A stretch of 64,000 nt of DNA from Bacillota bacterium (GCA_023392075.1 JAEVZU010000250.1:1-64000), one strand, 5' to 3'; numbered from the stretch's first letter, positions 1 to 8,216 are shown. The notes: generated from the sequence alone by a model not told the origin. A program made the numbers and translations.

Positions 1-127
1 GCTGAGATATTTTGGCAATTTTCGAGGAGGATGGACGCAGCCTTGCTGACGCAAGGCAAGGACGACGACAAAGAAAAGTGGCAAAATAGCCGGCGTGAGG
101 CGTGTTATACATTGTCAATAGAGGGTA
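1..127 (+). repeat. MITE-like repeat family A, right-hand part (cut by window start)
   Basis: This matches the right half of the full-length element at 30629-30904. It shares the gcaaggcaaggacgacgac core, the gccggcgtgaggcgtgttat segment and the terminal sequence ending in tcaatagagggta. The window starts inside the element, so its left end is not visible. The next gene's GTG start lies inside the terminal repeat. Confidence 0.85.
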
Positions 128-365
128 CAGTGAATTAAAAAAAGAGGTATTTGCGGCACATTCAAGAGCAGGAAGGGCAACAGTAGGAGAGATAGTAGCT
201 GAATTGCTTAAATCGGATAATATATATGTAAAATTCAAGGCAGCCATGGAATTTCCAAAAGTTCCGTCAAGAATGGATGTTCTGGTTGCCCAGGTACTCA
301 AAGAGGCTGGTGCCGTTCCGCTTAAAGCAGGCGGCAAAATATTGATAGAACCTGTAAAAACATAG
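102..365 (+). CDS. small hypothetical protein beginning inside repeat A
   Basis: The product is 87 residues with no family I recognise. The first eight residues (MLYIVNRG) come from the terminal repeat of element A, and the first ATG after that lies about 48 codons in. Either the GTG in the repeat is a real start created by insertion, or this is the 3' remnant of a gene whose 5' part was displaced. The rest is a compact alpha/beta-looking sequence ending in KILIEPVKT, with a VGEIVAELL helix. I see only a very weak resemblance to SpoVS/Alba-like small proteins, not enough to name it. A strong terminator follows at 437-490. Confidence 0.45.
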   Translation: MLYIVNRGYSELKKEVFAAHSRAGRATVGEIVAELLKSDNIYVKFKAAMEFPKVPSRMDVLVAQVLKEAGAVPLKAGGKILIEPVKT

Positions 366-436
366 GAAGAGGGACGAAAGGACAATTGCCGTAATCTCAC
401 CTTAAGCATAATACGACATAAGCAAAAGCGTAAAGA

Positions 437-490
437 AAAGGACCGCACACAAAAAACACTGAACAGGTTATTTTGTGTGTGGTCCTTTTT
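437..490 (+). terminator. intrinsic terminator
   Basis: The 19-base arm at 437-455 (aaaaggaccgcacacaaaa) pairs with ttttgtgtgtggtcctttt at 471-489, allowing G-U pairs, and runs into T residues. It ends the small gene at 102-365. Confidence 0.85.
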
Positions 491-566
491 GATGGTAATG
501 AACGGTATATTATTTTTATGAATCATAATCAAAAATTAATATTTTACCACATACAATAGTTTAATG

Positions 567-596
567 TTGACAATAGTGTATGACATACAGTATACT
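567..596 (+). promoter_or_regulatory. promoter of the PadR operon with operator-like palindrome
   Basis: TTGACA at 567-572 and TATACT at 591-596 are separated by 18 bases. The spacer holds the near-palindrome gtatgacatac (578-588). A repressor bound there would block RNA polymerase, which suits autoregulation by the PadR protein encoded just downstream. The operator assignment is inference. Confidence 0.6.
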
Positions 597-613
597 GATA
601 TCGAGGTGATTAC

Positions 614-958
614 GTGGAAAGTTTTGATGAATTGATAAACTCGCATATCATAGAGTTAAAAAGGGGTACGCTGGTACTATCGGTCCTGAGCCAGCTCAAT
701 AACCCTGAATACGGATATTCTCTGGCTCAGAAACTGGAGGAAAAAAATACCCCGATTGAAGCAGGTACCCTTTACCCGCTGCTGAGAAGGCTGGAGAAAC
801 AAAATCTTTTGTCAAGCCAGTGGGATACAAGCGAGAGCCGTCCCAGGAAGTTTTATGTATTAAGTGGTATGGGAAAGGAAGTTTATGAAAAATTAAAAAA
901 AGAGTGGAGAAATTTATCTCAACAGCTTGAGATCTTGTTAAAGGAGGATGAGTTATGA
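614..958 (+). CDS. PadR family transcriptional regulator
   Basis: A 114-residue winged-helix regulator of the PadR family. The N-terminal half holds the typical YGYSLAQKL and GTLYPLLRRLEKQ recognition segment (about residues 32-62). The wing (SRPRKFYVLSGMGKEV) follows, with a short C-terminal dimerisation helix. The start is GTG, placed by the gaggtgat Shine-Dalgarno at 603-610. The stop overlaps the next gene's ATG (ATGA), so the two are translationally coupled. Pairing of a PadR regulator with a HAAS-domain membrane protein is common in Firmicutes. It probably represses its own operon through the palindrome at 578-588. Confidence 0.93.
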   Translation: MESFDELINSHIIELKRGTLVLSVLSQLNNPEYGYSLAQKLEEKNTPIEAGTLYPLLRRLEKQNLLSSQWDTSESRPRKFYVLSGMGKEVYEKLKKEWRNLSQQLEILLKEDEL

Positions 959-1950
959 GTCTTATAGAACGGTATATATTGGCTGTTACCGAAAGTTTGC
1001 CGGAGGATATACGTTATGACGTTGCAGAAGAGCTCAGATCAAATATCGGAGATATGCTGTCTGAAAATGCTAATGAAGGTGAGATAAGAGAGGTTCTGGA
1101 GAAATTGGGGAACCCCAAAAAGCTGGCACAGGAATATAATCCCACCAAAAGATACCTGATTGGCCCTGCACTTTACGACAGCTATTTTTCTGTACTCAAG
1201 ACAGTTATCAGTATTGTTGTGACTGTGGTCTTGTGTATTACGGTACTGGACTGGGTGTTTAAGGGATCGGTTGACTTAAACCAGGTGGAGTTGTGGAAGA
1301 AATTATTTGCAGACTCCATTGAGGCAGCTTTTTCAGGAGGTTTGCAGGCAGCTTTATGGGTTACCGTTGTGTTTGCAATATTGGAGAGAAGCGGAGTCAG
1401 TGAAAACCAACTGCCCTTTGCCAAAAAAAAGTGGTCACTTGACGAGCTTCCAACCGCTCCGGTCTCAAAAAAAGCTGTAATATCCAGGGCTGGAACTATT
1501 ATTGCAATGTTCTTTACCATACTTTTTGCCGCCCTGCTGTATTTAAAGCCCCAGCTGATTGCGGTGTACATTAATGATCCGGCTAAAACGGAAGCTATCC
1601 CGCTGTTCAGTACAGACAGACTCCGGATTTATATTCCCCTGGTTTTATTGCTGGCTTTGGTACAGTTGTGCGTGTCGGCCTGGAAGTTTATTCAGAGAAG
1701 ATGGACTATTCCGCTGGCTGTGGCCGACACGGTTCAAAATATTGCTGGCGGTTTGCTTGTAATTGTAATGTTTAATGACAGGCAGCTGTTTAACCGGGAC
1801 TTCTTCAATAAAATAGCGGATATGGTCGGAATGCCTGTTTCACAGGTCGTGCACAACTGGTTCTGGGTAACCATGGTTATTACAGTTGCAGTATTTGTTG
1901 GCGTAAACATCGGGCATAGCATATCCATATTTAATAAATGTAAGAAATAA
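955..1950 (+). CDS. HAAS-type (DUF1700-like) membrane protein
   Basis: A 331-residue membrane protein. Residues 1-65 form a soluble helical domain (LPEDIRYDVAEELRSNI, then EVLEKLGNPKKLAQEY) typical of the HAAS signalling domain found beside PadR regulators. About six hydrophobic segments follow (near residues 80-100, 125-145, 178-200, 223-243, 255-275 and 302-322). The role is unknown; proteins of this type are thought to work with the PadR partner in envelope-stress or antimicrobial responses. It overlaps the PadR stop codon by four bases. It is convergent with the ABC permease at 1953-4229, with only two bases between the stop codons. Confidence 0.75.
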   Translation: MSLIERYILAVTESLPEDIRYDVAEELRSNIGDMLSENANEGEIREVLEKLGNPKKLAQEYNPTKRYLIGPALYDSYFSVLKTVISIVVTVVLCITVLDWVFKGSVDLNQVELWKKLFADSIEAAFSGGLQAALWVTVVFAILERSGVSENQLPFAKKKWSLDELPTAPVSKKAVISRAGTIIAMFFTILFAALLYLKPQLIAVYINDPAKTEAIPLFSTDRLRIYIPLVLLLALVQLCVSAWKFIQRRWTIPLAVADTVQNIAGGLLVIVMFNDRQLFNRDFFNKIADMVGMPVSQVVHNWFWVTMVITVAVFVGVNIGHSISIFNKCKK

Positions 1951-1952
1951 AG

Positions 1953-4229
1953 TTATTCAACGCCCTTCAATGAGCTGACCATATCAATCCGCTTTATTTT
2001 TCCGGAAAACATAAAGTTGACCGATACCGAGAGTACAAAGGTGATTATTGTACTGACAACAATGTTGAATCCGGTTATTATGCACATCATGTCGAAGCTG
2101 TCGCCCATAAATGAAAGCATAAAGACTATCAGCCATTTTCCCAGGAAAATACCCGGAACAATACCTATTACAGTAAGCCAGATATTTTGAGTTAAAAGCA
2201 GCTGCCGGATTTTTTTGGACTGAAACCCGATGACTTTCAGTGTGGCAAGCTCTCTCAACCTTTCGGTAAAAGAAAGGACTCCCAGGTTATAAAGCACCAC
2301 AACAGCCAGCAAGGCTGCTCCGAAGATAAGGATATACACCATGATATTCATAGCTTCTGCCATGGTTTCATAACTTTCGGTAAGATCATTCTTTGACCAT
2401 TTACTTTCAACTCCCTCCGGTAGAGTGTCTACATTCCGGTTTGTTACTATGGCGGTGGGAGTAAAAGTAAAGCCGGATTTTTCAAACAGCTCTCTTGAAA
2501 GTGTGATTCCCTGGGATACGGGAGAACGGTAAACCGCTCCGATTTCACCTGTGACCCACTTTTCCTGGCCGTAAATATGCCAGGAAACCTTATCACCTGC
2601 CTTCACTCCCAGCAGCTCCGACATTTTATAGCTTATTGACAGTCTGTCTGATGGCAGATCCATATAATTGCGGCCGGCATCAGTGTATTTAATGAGGGAA
2701 ACCCTGTCGGTCACCAGAAGTTCTCCGGTCTTCTTTATGCTGTTTGCCTTTATTTCAACTGCGCTTTCCATAAGTGCTTCTCCGCCGGTCTGTTTCAGGA
2801 TTGAAGCTGCAGTGCCTTCGGGTATATTTTCCGAAAGGGAGAGTTTGGCCGAAAAGCGGTTAAGGTCACTGTACTGCCACTGGACGACATCATCCAGGCT
2901 ATCCTGCATGCCGAAGGCACATACAAGGAGGGCGGAACAGCCAAGAACTCCGACTACAGCCATGATTGAACGGAGCTTGCTTCTGAGGATATCTCTGAGA
3001 TTCCACTGGGCATTAAAGCCAAGTTTGGCCCAGAGGGCCGTATTTTCATAGGCTCCCTGTTTCATGGTTTTTGGTGCTTTAGGTCTGAGCGTCTGGGATG
3101 GGGTATCCCTTAAATTGCTGCGGCAAGCCCAATAAGTTGCCAGAGTGCAGAGCAGCACTGTAATCAAGGCCATTATAAAAAACAGGGGAGATATGGAGGG
3201 TTTCCATTCGGGGAGGGTATAAGTGGTCTGCATGGCACCGTAGAAGAGCCTGGGAAGAGTCAGAGGTCCTATCAGGGCTCCTGATAATGCCCCTGCAAGG
3301 GAAAGCCAAAAGCCGTAGGAAATATAGTGGAGCAGAATAGTTCTTTTTTGGAAACCAAGTGCTTTCAGAGTACCTATCTGTGTCCTCTGGTTATTTACCA
3401 TCCTGGTCATGGTTGTCAGGATGGTGAGGAGGGCTATTGCAAGAAATACTACCGGGAAAACCGACCCCATCGCCTTGTGCTGCTGTATCTCATTATAGAA
3501 CATGGAATAACTCCCAAAGCTGTTCCTGTCCAGATAGACACTGTAATGTCCGTTGAGAGCGGAGTTGATTTTGTCCTCCAGTGCGGCATCAGGTGCTTGA
3601 CCGGTAGTAATCAGGAGTTCGGTATATACCATATTCATTTGTTGTGGAAAGGCTGATGCGGGAATATATGCAAAACCGTAATTCGCATGGTTGGGTACGA
3701 TGTCATTTCGGCCCGTGGAAAATACATATTCCGGGCTGAGTACCGTCCCCAGGATTTTCTTCTCAAGCTTTACGCCAAAAGCTGAAATTGAAACAGTATC
3801 ACCAGTCTTCAGGTGCCTGGCCCTGGCAAACTGGTCGTCCAGCCATATTCCGTCTTTCTGGGCCGAGAAATCCTCTCCGGTAACTCCATAAGCCTTTGAA
3901 ATATTATTTTCTTCAATAAAATGCAGCGTTACCGACGGGCTGTTGTCAAAATCAGCCGCAGCTTCAAGAGACAGCCGTCTCTGCACCTGTGATACACCGC
4001 TGACCTTGGAGACAGCTTCAACATCTTCCTCCGAAAAGTTTTTTCCATAAACCCATACATCGGCAAGATTTGTATCCTGATAATATTTGGCGGAGGTTTG
4101 CTGCAAACCATACCATTCTCCGCCAACACCGGCGTAAATGAACACACCGAGAAAGGCCATCAGGAATATGGAGATAAACTGGGTCTTGTTGTGCTTCATA
4201 TCTCTCAGCATTTTTTTGATCAGCATCAC
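1953..4229 (-). CDS. ABC transporter permease, FtsX/MacB type
   Basis: A 758-residue permease with two FtsX repeats. There is an N-terminal membrane segment (residues about 16-34), a large extracytoplasmic domain, and a three-helix block near 250-370. A second block follows: a helix near 420, a second extracytoplasmic domain, then helices near 620-740. The motifs RTQIGTLKALGFQKR and RLRELATLKVIGFQSKK, one per repeat, mark the cytoplasmic coupling loops of the family. These exporters move lipids, peptides or antibiotics outward; the substrate cannot be read from sequence. Its ATG overlaps the ATPase stop (ATGA at 4226-4229), and the pair lies divergent from a TetR regulator that probably controls it. 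Confidence 0.93.
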   Translation of the reverse strand: MMLIKKMLRDMKHNKTQFISIFLMAFLGVFIYAGVGGEWYGLQQTSAKYYQDTNLADVWVYGKNFSEEDVEAVSKVSGVSQVQRRLSLEAAADFDNSPSVTLHFIEENNISKAYGVTGEDFSAQKDGIWLDDQFARARHLKTGDTVSISAFGVKLEKKILGTVLSPEYVFSTGRNDIVPNHANYGFAYIPASAFPQQMNMVYTELLITTGQAPDAALEDKINSALNGHYSVYLDRNSFGSYSMFYNEIQQHKAMGSVFPVVFLAIALLTILTTMTRMVNNQRTQIGTLKALGFQKRTILLHYISYGFWLSLAGALSGALIGPLTLPRLFYGAMQTTYTLPEWKPSISPLFFIMALITVLLCTLATYWACRSNLRDTPSQTLRPKAPKTMKQGAYENTALWAKLGFNAQWNLRDILRSKLRSIMAVVGVLGCSALLVCAFGMQDSLDDVVQWQYSDLNRFSAKLSLSENIPEGTAASILKQTGGEALMESAVEIKANSIKKTGELLVTDRVSLIKYTDAGRNYMDLPSDRLSISYKMSELLGVKAGDKVSWHIYGQEKWVTGEIGAVYRSPVSQGITLSRELFEKSGFTFTPTAIVTNRNVDTLPEGVESKWSKNDLTESYETMAEAMNIMVYILIFGAALLAVVVLYNLGVLSFTERLRELATLKVIGFQSKKIRQLLLTQNIWLTVIGIVPGIFLGKWLIVFMLSFMGDSFDMMCIITGFNIVVSTIITFVLSVSVNFMFSGKIKRIDMVSSLKGVE

Positions 4230-4930
4230 CAGTTCACCTCACTTACAGAAAGGGGTGTTTCGTTTACCGTAATATCCCTCACTTTTCCGTTTTTCAGCCG
4301 GATTACCTTATGGGCTGTCTGCGCCAGAGCCGCATTATGCGTGACTATGATAACCGTTTTGTTCTGTTCCCGGCTCATTTTCTGGAGCAGAGACAATATG
4401 ACGATACCTGTCTCGCTGTCCAGGGCACCGGTGGGTTCATCGCACAGCAACATGGTAGGATTTTTGCAGACGGCTCTGGCTATGGACACTCTCTGCTGCT
4501 CGCCGCCCGACAGCTGTGACGGGAATTTTCTCATGTGCTCTCCAAGGCCTACTGAGGTTAAAACTTCCGAGGCGTCTAGCGGCGATTTCACCACATGCCT
4601 TATGAGCGATACGTTTTCAAGTGCTGTCAATGTGGGTATCAGGTTGTAAAACTGAAATACAAAGCCTACATTTTCGGCACGGTAGCTTGTCAGCTGCTGT
4701 TCGTTGAACCTGGCAATATTCCGGCCGTTAATAATAATTTCACCGGAGGTGGTAAAATCCATACCTCCCAGGAGGTTCAGCACTGTCGATTTGCCTGCCC
4801 CGCTGGGCCCGAGTATTACAACAAACTCTCCCTCGCTGATGGAAAAGGACACATTATCTGCGGCAAGCAGTTTTTTTGAGCCCATGTCATATTCTTTAGT
4901 AACATTTTTAAATTGAATAAGTGAATTCAT
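4226..4930 (-). CDS. ABC transporter ATP-binding protein (MacB/LolD type)
   Basis: A 234-residue ATPase partner of the permease at 1953-4229. Visible motifs are Walker A GPSGAGKST (residues 41-49), signature LSGGEQQR, Walker B MLLCDEPTGALD and switch histidine VTHN. The start is ATG at 4930, chosen because gggaggtcaat lies directly upstream on the minus strand; reading further upstream would run into repeat-like leader sequence. This leader (4931-4985) belongs to repeat family C, which also supplies the Shine-Dalgarno of two other genes in the window. Expression is likely driven from 5099-5127 and repressed by the divergent TetR protein. Confidence 0.95.
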   Translation of the reverse strand: MNSLIQFKNVTKEYDMGSKKLLAADNVSFSISEGEFVVILGPSGAGKSTVLNLLGGMDFTTSGEIIINGRNIARFNEQQLTSYRAENVGFVFQFYNLIPTLTALENVSLIRHVVKSPLDASEVLTSVGLGEHMRKFPSQLSGGEQQRVSIARAVCKNPTMLLCDEPTGALDSETGIVILSLLQKMSREQNKTVIIVTHNAALAQTAHKVIRLKNGKVRDITVNETPLSVSEVNW

Positions 4931-4985
4931 ATTGACCTCCCAAGCTATAATGGCTTTGAGCCGCATAGCGGCCACAAAATGTAAT
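4931..4985 (-). repeat. repeat family C copy (Shine-Dalgarno-bearing leader), diverged
   Basis: On the minus strand this stretch carries acattttgtggcc, tgcggct and ggaggtcaatatg in the same order as the better conserved copies at 26143-26232 and 51773-51860. It ends at the start codon of the ABC ATPase. It is the most diverged copy and the opposite arm is not clear. Confidence 0.5.
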
Positions 4986-5079
4986 GAATTTTGGTTGCTC
5001 CTCTACCGCTATAAGATGAATAAAGAAGGTTAATCAGCAGATGTAATAATGTATGTATTTTGATTAATACTTAAAAACC

Positions 5080-5093
5080 TGAAATATATTTCA
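5080..5093. promoter_or_regulatory. TetR operator site 1
   Basis: TGAAATATATTTCA is a perfect 14-base palindrome. It sits just downstream of the -10 box of the minus-strand exporter promoter (5099-5127), about where transcription would start. It shares its pattern with sites 2 and 3. Confidence 0.65.
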
Positions 5094-5098
5094 TATTT

Positions 5099-5127
5099 AG
5101 TATATTATTTGTGAATATATAAGTCAA
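5099..5127 (-). promoter_or_regulatory. promoter of the ABC exporter operon
   Basis: On the minus strand TTGACT (5127-5122) and TATACT (5104-5099) are 17 bases apart. Operator site 1 lies just downstream and site 2 just upstream, so the promoter is bracketed by presumed repressor sites. Confidence 0.65.
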
Positions 5128-5134
5128 CAAAATA

Positions 5135-5148
5135 TGAAATAAATTTCA
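5135..5148. promoter_or_regulatory. TetR operator site 2
   Basis: TGAAATAAATTTCA followed by GG has the same 14-base layout as sites 1 and 3. It lies eight bases beyond the -35 box of the exporter promoter. Confidence 0.6.
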
Positions 5149-5182
5149 GGTTTGATATACTGCTTTTGAAATTATAAAAATG

Positions 5183-5196
5183 TGAAATTGGTTTCA
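5183..5196. promoter_or_regulatory. TetR operator site 3
   Basis: TGAAATTGGTTTCA followed by GG. A possible plus-strand -10 (TATAAA, 5173-5178) lies directly upstream, so this copy could mediate autorepression of the TetR gene at 5291. The -35 for that promoter is weak. Confidence 0.55.
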
Positions 5197-5290
5197 GGTT
5201 TCCGGGTTGCATAACAGAATTTTATAAAATATAATTAAGAGTATAACTTGATTTATGTAAAAAGTGCGGGAAACGGAGTGAAAGATAAGC

Positions 5291-5896
5291 ATGGGTAATT
5301 CCGATATAAGGGAACCCAAACAAAAGCGTTCCATTGAAAAAAAGAGAAAGATAGTTGAAGCAGGCTTTAAGCTTTTTTGCGAGAAAGGCTATTATAATAC
5401 AAATACCGCTGAAATTGCCAAAGAGGCAAAGGTTTCAACAGGTATTGTATATAATTATTTTCAGGATAAAAAGGATATTTTTATTGAGGCTGTAAAATTT
5501 TATGCCGAAGGAATGACCGATCAGCTTTATAAGAACCTTCAGGAATTAAAAGAACCTCTTGACCTGGCAGCTACACTTGACCAGGTAATTGATATTTTTG
5601 CAAATTCCCATACTTTGTCAAAAGAGGCCCATGAGGAAATGATGGCCATGTCCCATACCGATAAGGATGTCAGAGAGTACTTTTATGAATTTGAAGTGAC
5701 AACGACCGGCACTATCGTAGGGCTCATGACACAGCAGGGTATTACGCCCGCCAATGCTCAGGAAAAAGTTCATATAGCAATGGGAATGATTGAAAATTTT
5801 TGTCATGAGATTGTTTATCATAAACATGAGTATATGAACTACGGGATTATGAAACAAGAAATTATCCGGGCTATAGTTATAATGATGAGCAACTAG
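5291..5896 (+). CDS. TetR/AcrR family transcriptional regulator
   Basis: A 201-residue regulator. The N-terminal TetR helix-turn-helix spans about residues 14-60 (IVEAGFKLFCEKGYYNTN, then IAKEAKVSTGIVYNYFQDK). The remainder is an all-helical ligand-binding and dimerisation domain with no recognised ligand. It is divergent from the FtsX-type exporter operon. Three copies of one palindrome lie in the 360-base divergent region, so it probably represses both the exporter and itself and is released by an exported compound. That regulatory link is inference from layout and site spacing. Confidence 0.93.
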   Translation: MGNSDIREPKQKRSIEKKRKIVEAGFKLFCEKGYYNTNTAEIAKEAKVSTGIVYNYFQDKKDIFIEAVKFYAEGMTDQLYKNLQELKEPLDLAATLDQVIDIFANSHTLSKEAHEEMMAMSHTDKDVREYFYEFEVTTTGTIVGLMTQQGITPANAQEKVHIAMGMIENFCHEIVYHKHEYMNYGIMKQEIIRAIVIMMSN

Positions 5897-5973
5897 TGGT
5901 CTGTAACATCTAAAACGTATATTGCCGGCGAGGCACCGATAAAAAAATTAATCACAGCAGTAAACCACAGGTA

Positions 5974-6273
5974 CTAAATACTTTTTATTACCGAGTCCAG
6001 CAATCCCGGAAACTTTTGTTCAAGTTCGGTATATCTTATTGACAGAAACCTCTGTTTACCTTCAATTCGCACATTAATAAGCCCTGATTCCCTGAGAACC
6101 TTAAAATGGTGTGACAGAGCCGACTTTGGAAGATCTATATTGCAGTAGCCGCAGGTAGTTTCATTTTTATGTGCAAGATTTTTGATTATCTGAAGGCGTA
6201 TTGGATCTCCTAAAGCATTTAAAACAGTTGATAAGCATATCTGATCTATATTTGGATGAAATAGTTCTCTCAA
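5974..6273 (-). CDS. ArsR family transcriptional regulator
   Basis: A 99-residue winged helix protein. The recognition region LPKSALSHHFKVLRESGLI (about residues 49-67) and the wing VRIEGKQRFLSIRY are typical of ArsR/SmtB. A CGYC pair (residues about 41-44) precedes the recognition helix and could sense metal or redox state; such a role is inference. The start is TTG at 6273, supported by gggagg at 6286-6281. It is divergent from the nitroreductase at 6540, and the palindrome at 6378-6393 lies between them. Confidence 0.9.
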   Translation of the reverse strand: MRELFHPNIDQICLSTVLNALGDPIRLQIIKNLAHKNETTCGYCNIDLPKSALSHHFKVLRESGLINVRIEGKQRFLSIRYTELEQKFPGLLDSVIKSI

Positions 6274-6377
6274 TATTCTACCTCCCTTCGGACACCCTTC
6301 CGGCAGTAAATTACAGGTTTGGCAGGAGGGTTGTTTTTATTTGCAATACTATTGAATTATAACATATTATGTGATAT

Positions 6378-6393
6378 ATTGAAATAGTTCAAT
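6378..6393. promoter_or_regulatory. palindrome, probable ArsR operator
   Basis: ATTGAAATAGTTCAAT has six-base arms around a four-base centre. A further half-site-like cttgaac follows at 6399-6404. It is in the divergent region of the ArsR regulator and the flavoenzyme pair. Confidence 0.5.
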
Positions 6394-6539
6394 GATACTT
6401 GAACAATCGAACAATCGTTATTATACATTTTAATCATGTAATTTTAATCATATACTCCAATAAAGTATAATTATTTGATAACGGCTTGTAAACATTATTT
6501 ATATAAATTGCGTTAAATGCAAAGCAAGGAGAAGCTTGT

Positions 6540-7094
6540 ATGAGAGAAGTATTGGAAGTAATAAAAAGCAGAAGAAGTGTAAGAGAATATAAACCGGATC
6601 AAATCAGTCAGGAAAGTTTGGAGAAAATAATCGAGGCGGGCATCTATGCCCCTACGGCACATAACCAGCAGCCCTGGCACTTTACTGTTATTCAGAATAC
6701 AGAACTGCTTAACAGGATAAACACCTATGTAAGGGAAGAAATGTGCAAATCCGACTCCGACTGGATAAAAAGAATGGGATCAAAACCTGATTTTAAAGTA
6801 ACTTATGATGCTCCAACTCTTGTAATAGTATCGGCGAAGCAGGATGCAATGGCATGGGGGGCCGATTGTGCCGCAGCCATTCAAAATATGCTGCTTACAG
6901 CTGAAAGTATGGATATCGGTTCGGTTTGGCTTGGTCTTATGAGGTTTTACTTTGCCAATACGAAAGAGATGGCGGAACTTAACATTCCTGAAGGTTATGA
7001 GCCGTATTACGGTGTATCTTTTGGCCATAAGGCTGATAAACGTATTCAGCCGGCTCCCAAAAGGAAGCTCGATGTTGTAAATTATATAAAATAA
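6540..7094 (+). CDS. nitroreductase family FMN enzyme
   Basis: A 184-residue NAD(P)H-dependent oxidoreductase of the nitroreductase family. The FMN-binding start is SRRSVREYKPDQIS (residues about 11-25), followed by the APTAHNQQPWHF segment (37-48). Family members are cytoplasmic dimers that reduce nitro compounds, quinones or flavins; the physiological substrate is unknown. The length matches short clostridial members. It is 27 bases upstream of a flavodoxin-fold reductase, and both are divergent from an ArsR regulator, which suggests a small stress-inducible redox unit. Confidence 0.93.
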   Translation: MREVLEVIKSRRSVREYKPDQISQESLEKIIEAGIYAPTAHNQQPWHFTVIQNTELLNRINTYVREEMCKSDSDWIKRMGSKPDFKVTYDAPTLVIVSAKQDAMAWGADCAAAIQNMLLTAESMDIGSVWLGLMRFYFANTKEMAELNIPEGYEPYYGVSFGHKADKRIQPAPKRKLDVVNYIK

Positions 7095-7121
7095 TTACAA
7101 TATATATAAAGGAGTTTTTTT

Positions 7122-7772
7122 ATGAAGGTAATAGCTATTAACGGGAGTCCCAGAAAAAGCTGGAACACGGCTGTCATACTCAAAAATGCTCTTGAGGGTG
7201 CAAAAGCCGGAGGAGCCGACACAGAGCTTATAAATCTCTATGACTACGATTATAAGGGGTGCATAAGCTGTTTTGCCTGTAAGCTGAAAGGAGGCAAAAG
7301 CTTTGGCAGCTGTGCGTTGAATGATGATTTAAAGCCCATCCTGACTAAAATTGAGGAAGCTGATGCAGTTTTTCTTGGTTCCCCGATTTACTACGGTTCA
7401 ACTACCGGTATGTTCAGAGCTTTTATTGAAAGATTGATGTTCCAGCACATGCAGTATGATAAGGGATATACAAATCTGCGAAGCAAAAAGGTTCCTACGG
7501 GACTGATATATACAATGAATGTTGATGAAGAACGTTTAAAATTACTTTACGAAGCACACCTGAGATTTACGGAAAATGCATTAAGCAGGATTCTGGGCGA
7601 TTGCGAAACTCTTTATGTTACTGATACGTACCAGTTTGATGATTATTCAAAATATGAAACCTCCGGGTTGAACGAAGCGTCAAAGGCAAAGAGGAGGCAG
7701 GAGGTTTTCCCTGAAGACTGCAAGAAGGCATTTGAAATGGGACTTAAATTTACAGGGACTTATCAATCATAA
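7122..7772 (+). CDS. flavodoxin-fold NAD(P)H-dependent reductase (iron-sulfur flavoprotein family)
   Basis: A 216-residue protein starting with the FMN phosphate loop INGSPRKSWNT (residues 5-15). It has a C-x2-C stretch GCISCFACK (46-54) that, in iron-sulfur flavoproteins, precedes cluster ligands. The second flavin loop is SPIYYGSTTGMFRAF (88-102). A clear ggag Shine-Dalgarno precedes the ATG. It probably forms an operon with the nitroreductase upstream. Only part of the compact cysteine motif of true Isf proteins is obvious, so it may bind FMN alone. Confidence 0.9.
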   Translation: MKVIAINGSPRKSWNTAVILKNALEGAKAGGADTELINLYDYDYKGCISCFACKLKGGKSFGSCALNDDLKPILTKIEEADAVFLGSPIYYGSTTGMFRAFIERLMFQHMQYDKGYTNLRSKKVPTGLIYTMNVDEERLKLLYEAHLRFTENALSRILGDCETLYVTDTYQFDDYSKYETSGLNEASKAKRRQEVFPEDCKKAFEMGLKFTGTYQS

Positions 7773-7917
7773 ATTTTAAAAAATAATTAATTTATTTATG
7801 ATTGGGTAATGCTCTGTATGGGTATTTAATTTTAGAAAAATATTATAATGATATAATATCCGTAATATTGTTAAAACTAATATTTATTTAACAGCAAGCT
7901 TGTAAGGAGGTGAAGAA

Positions 7918-8112
7918 ATGATAACCAAGGACTGGTCAATAACCGATATAGTAGAAAAATATCCTGAAACTGCCGACGTATTGTTAAATCACGGCATGCA
8001 TTGCTTTGGATGTATGGCTGCAAGATTTGAAAATATAGAACAGGGAGCTCTTGCACACGGCATTAATGTTGAGGTATTAATGGAGGAATTAAATGCCGCT
8101 GTAAAGCAGTAA
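7918..8112 (+). CDS. DUF1858 domain protein
   Basis: A 64-residue protein made of a single DUF1858 domain: a start like ITKDWSITDIVEKYP, then HGMHCFGCMAARFENIEQG with the C-x2-C pair at residues about 30-33. Such domains occur alone or attached to hybrid-cluster and ScdA-type proteins and are thought to bind metal or act in redox or nitrosative stress. It has a strong aaggaggtg Shine-Dalgarno and its own terminator at 8141-8180, so it is probably expressed as a single gene. Confidence 0.92.
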   Translation: MITKDWSITDIVEKYPETADVLLNHGMHCFGCMAARFENIEQGALAHGINVEVLMEELNAAVKQ

Positions 8113-8140
8113 AAATCAGATAAACTTTATAAAAGCAGGG

Positions 8141-8180
8141 AACCGGACCAGTATATTGATAAATGGATCCGGTTTTTCTT
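8141..8180 (+). terminator. intrinsic terminator
   Basis: aaccggacca (8141-8150) pairs imperfectly with tggatccggtt (8164-8174), followed by T residues. It follows the DUF1858 gene. Confidence 0.7.
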
Positions 8181-8216
8181 TTGTTCCGGGTTACTGGGTG
8201 CTTGATAATTGCCGCA

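Noticed and set aside
102..365. Assignment of the 87-residue protein to SpoVS
   Set aside because: Only a vague pattern match; the conserved SpoVS core (AIGAGALNQAVKA-like) is absent.
4098..4649. 183-codon plus-strand frame over the ABC exporter
   Set aside because: It lies opposite the ATPase-permease junction, whose minus-strand frames carry all ABC motifs.
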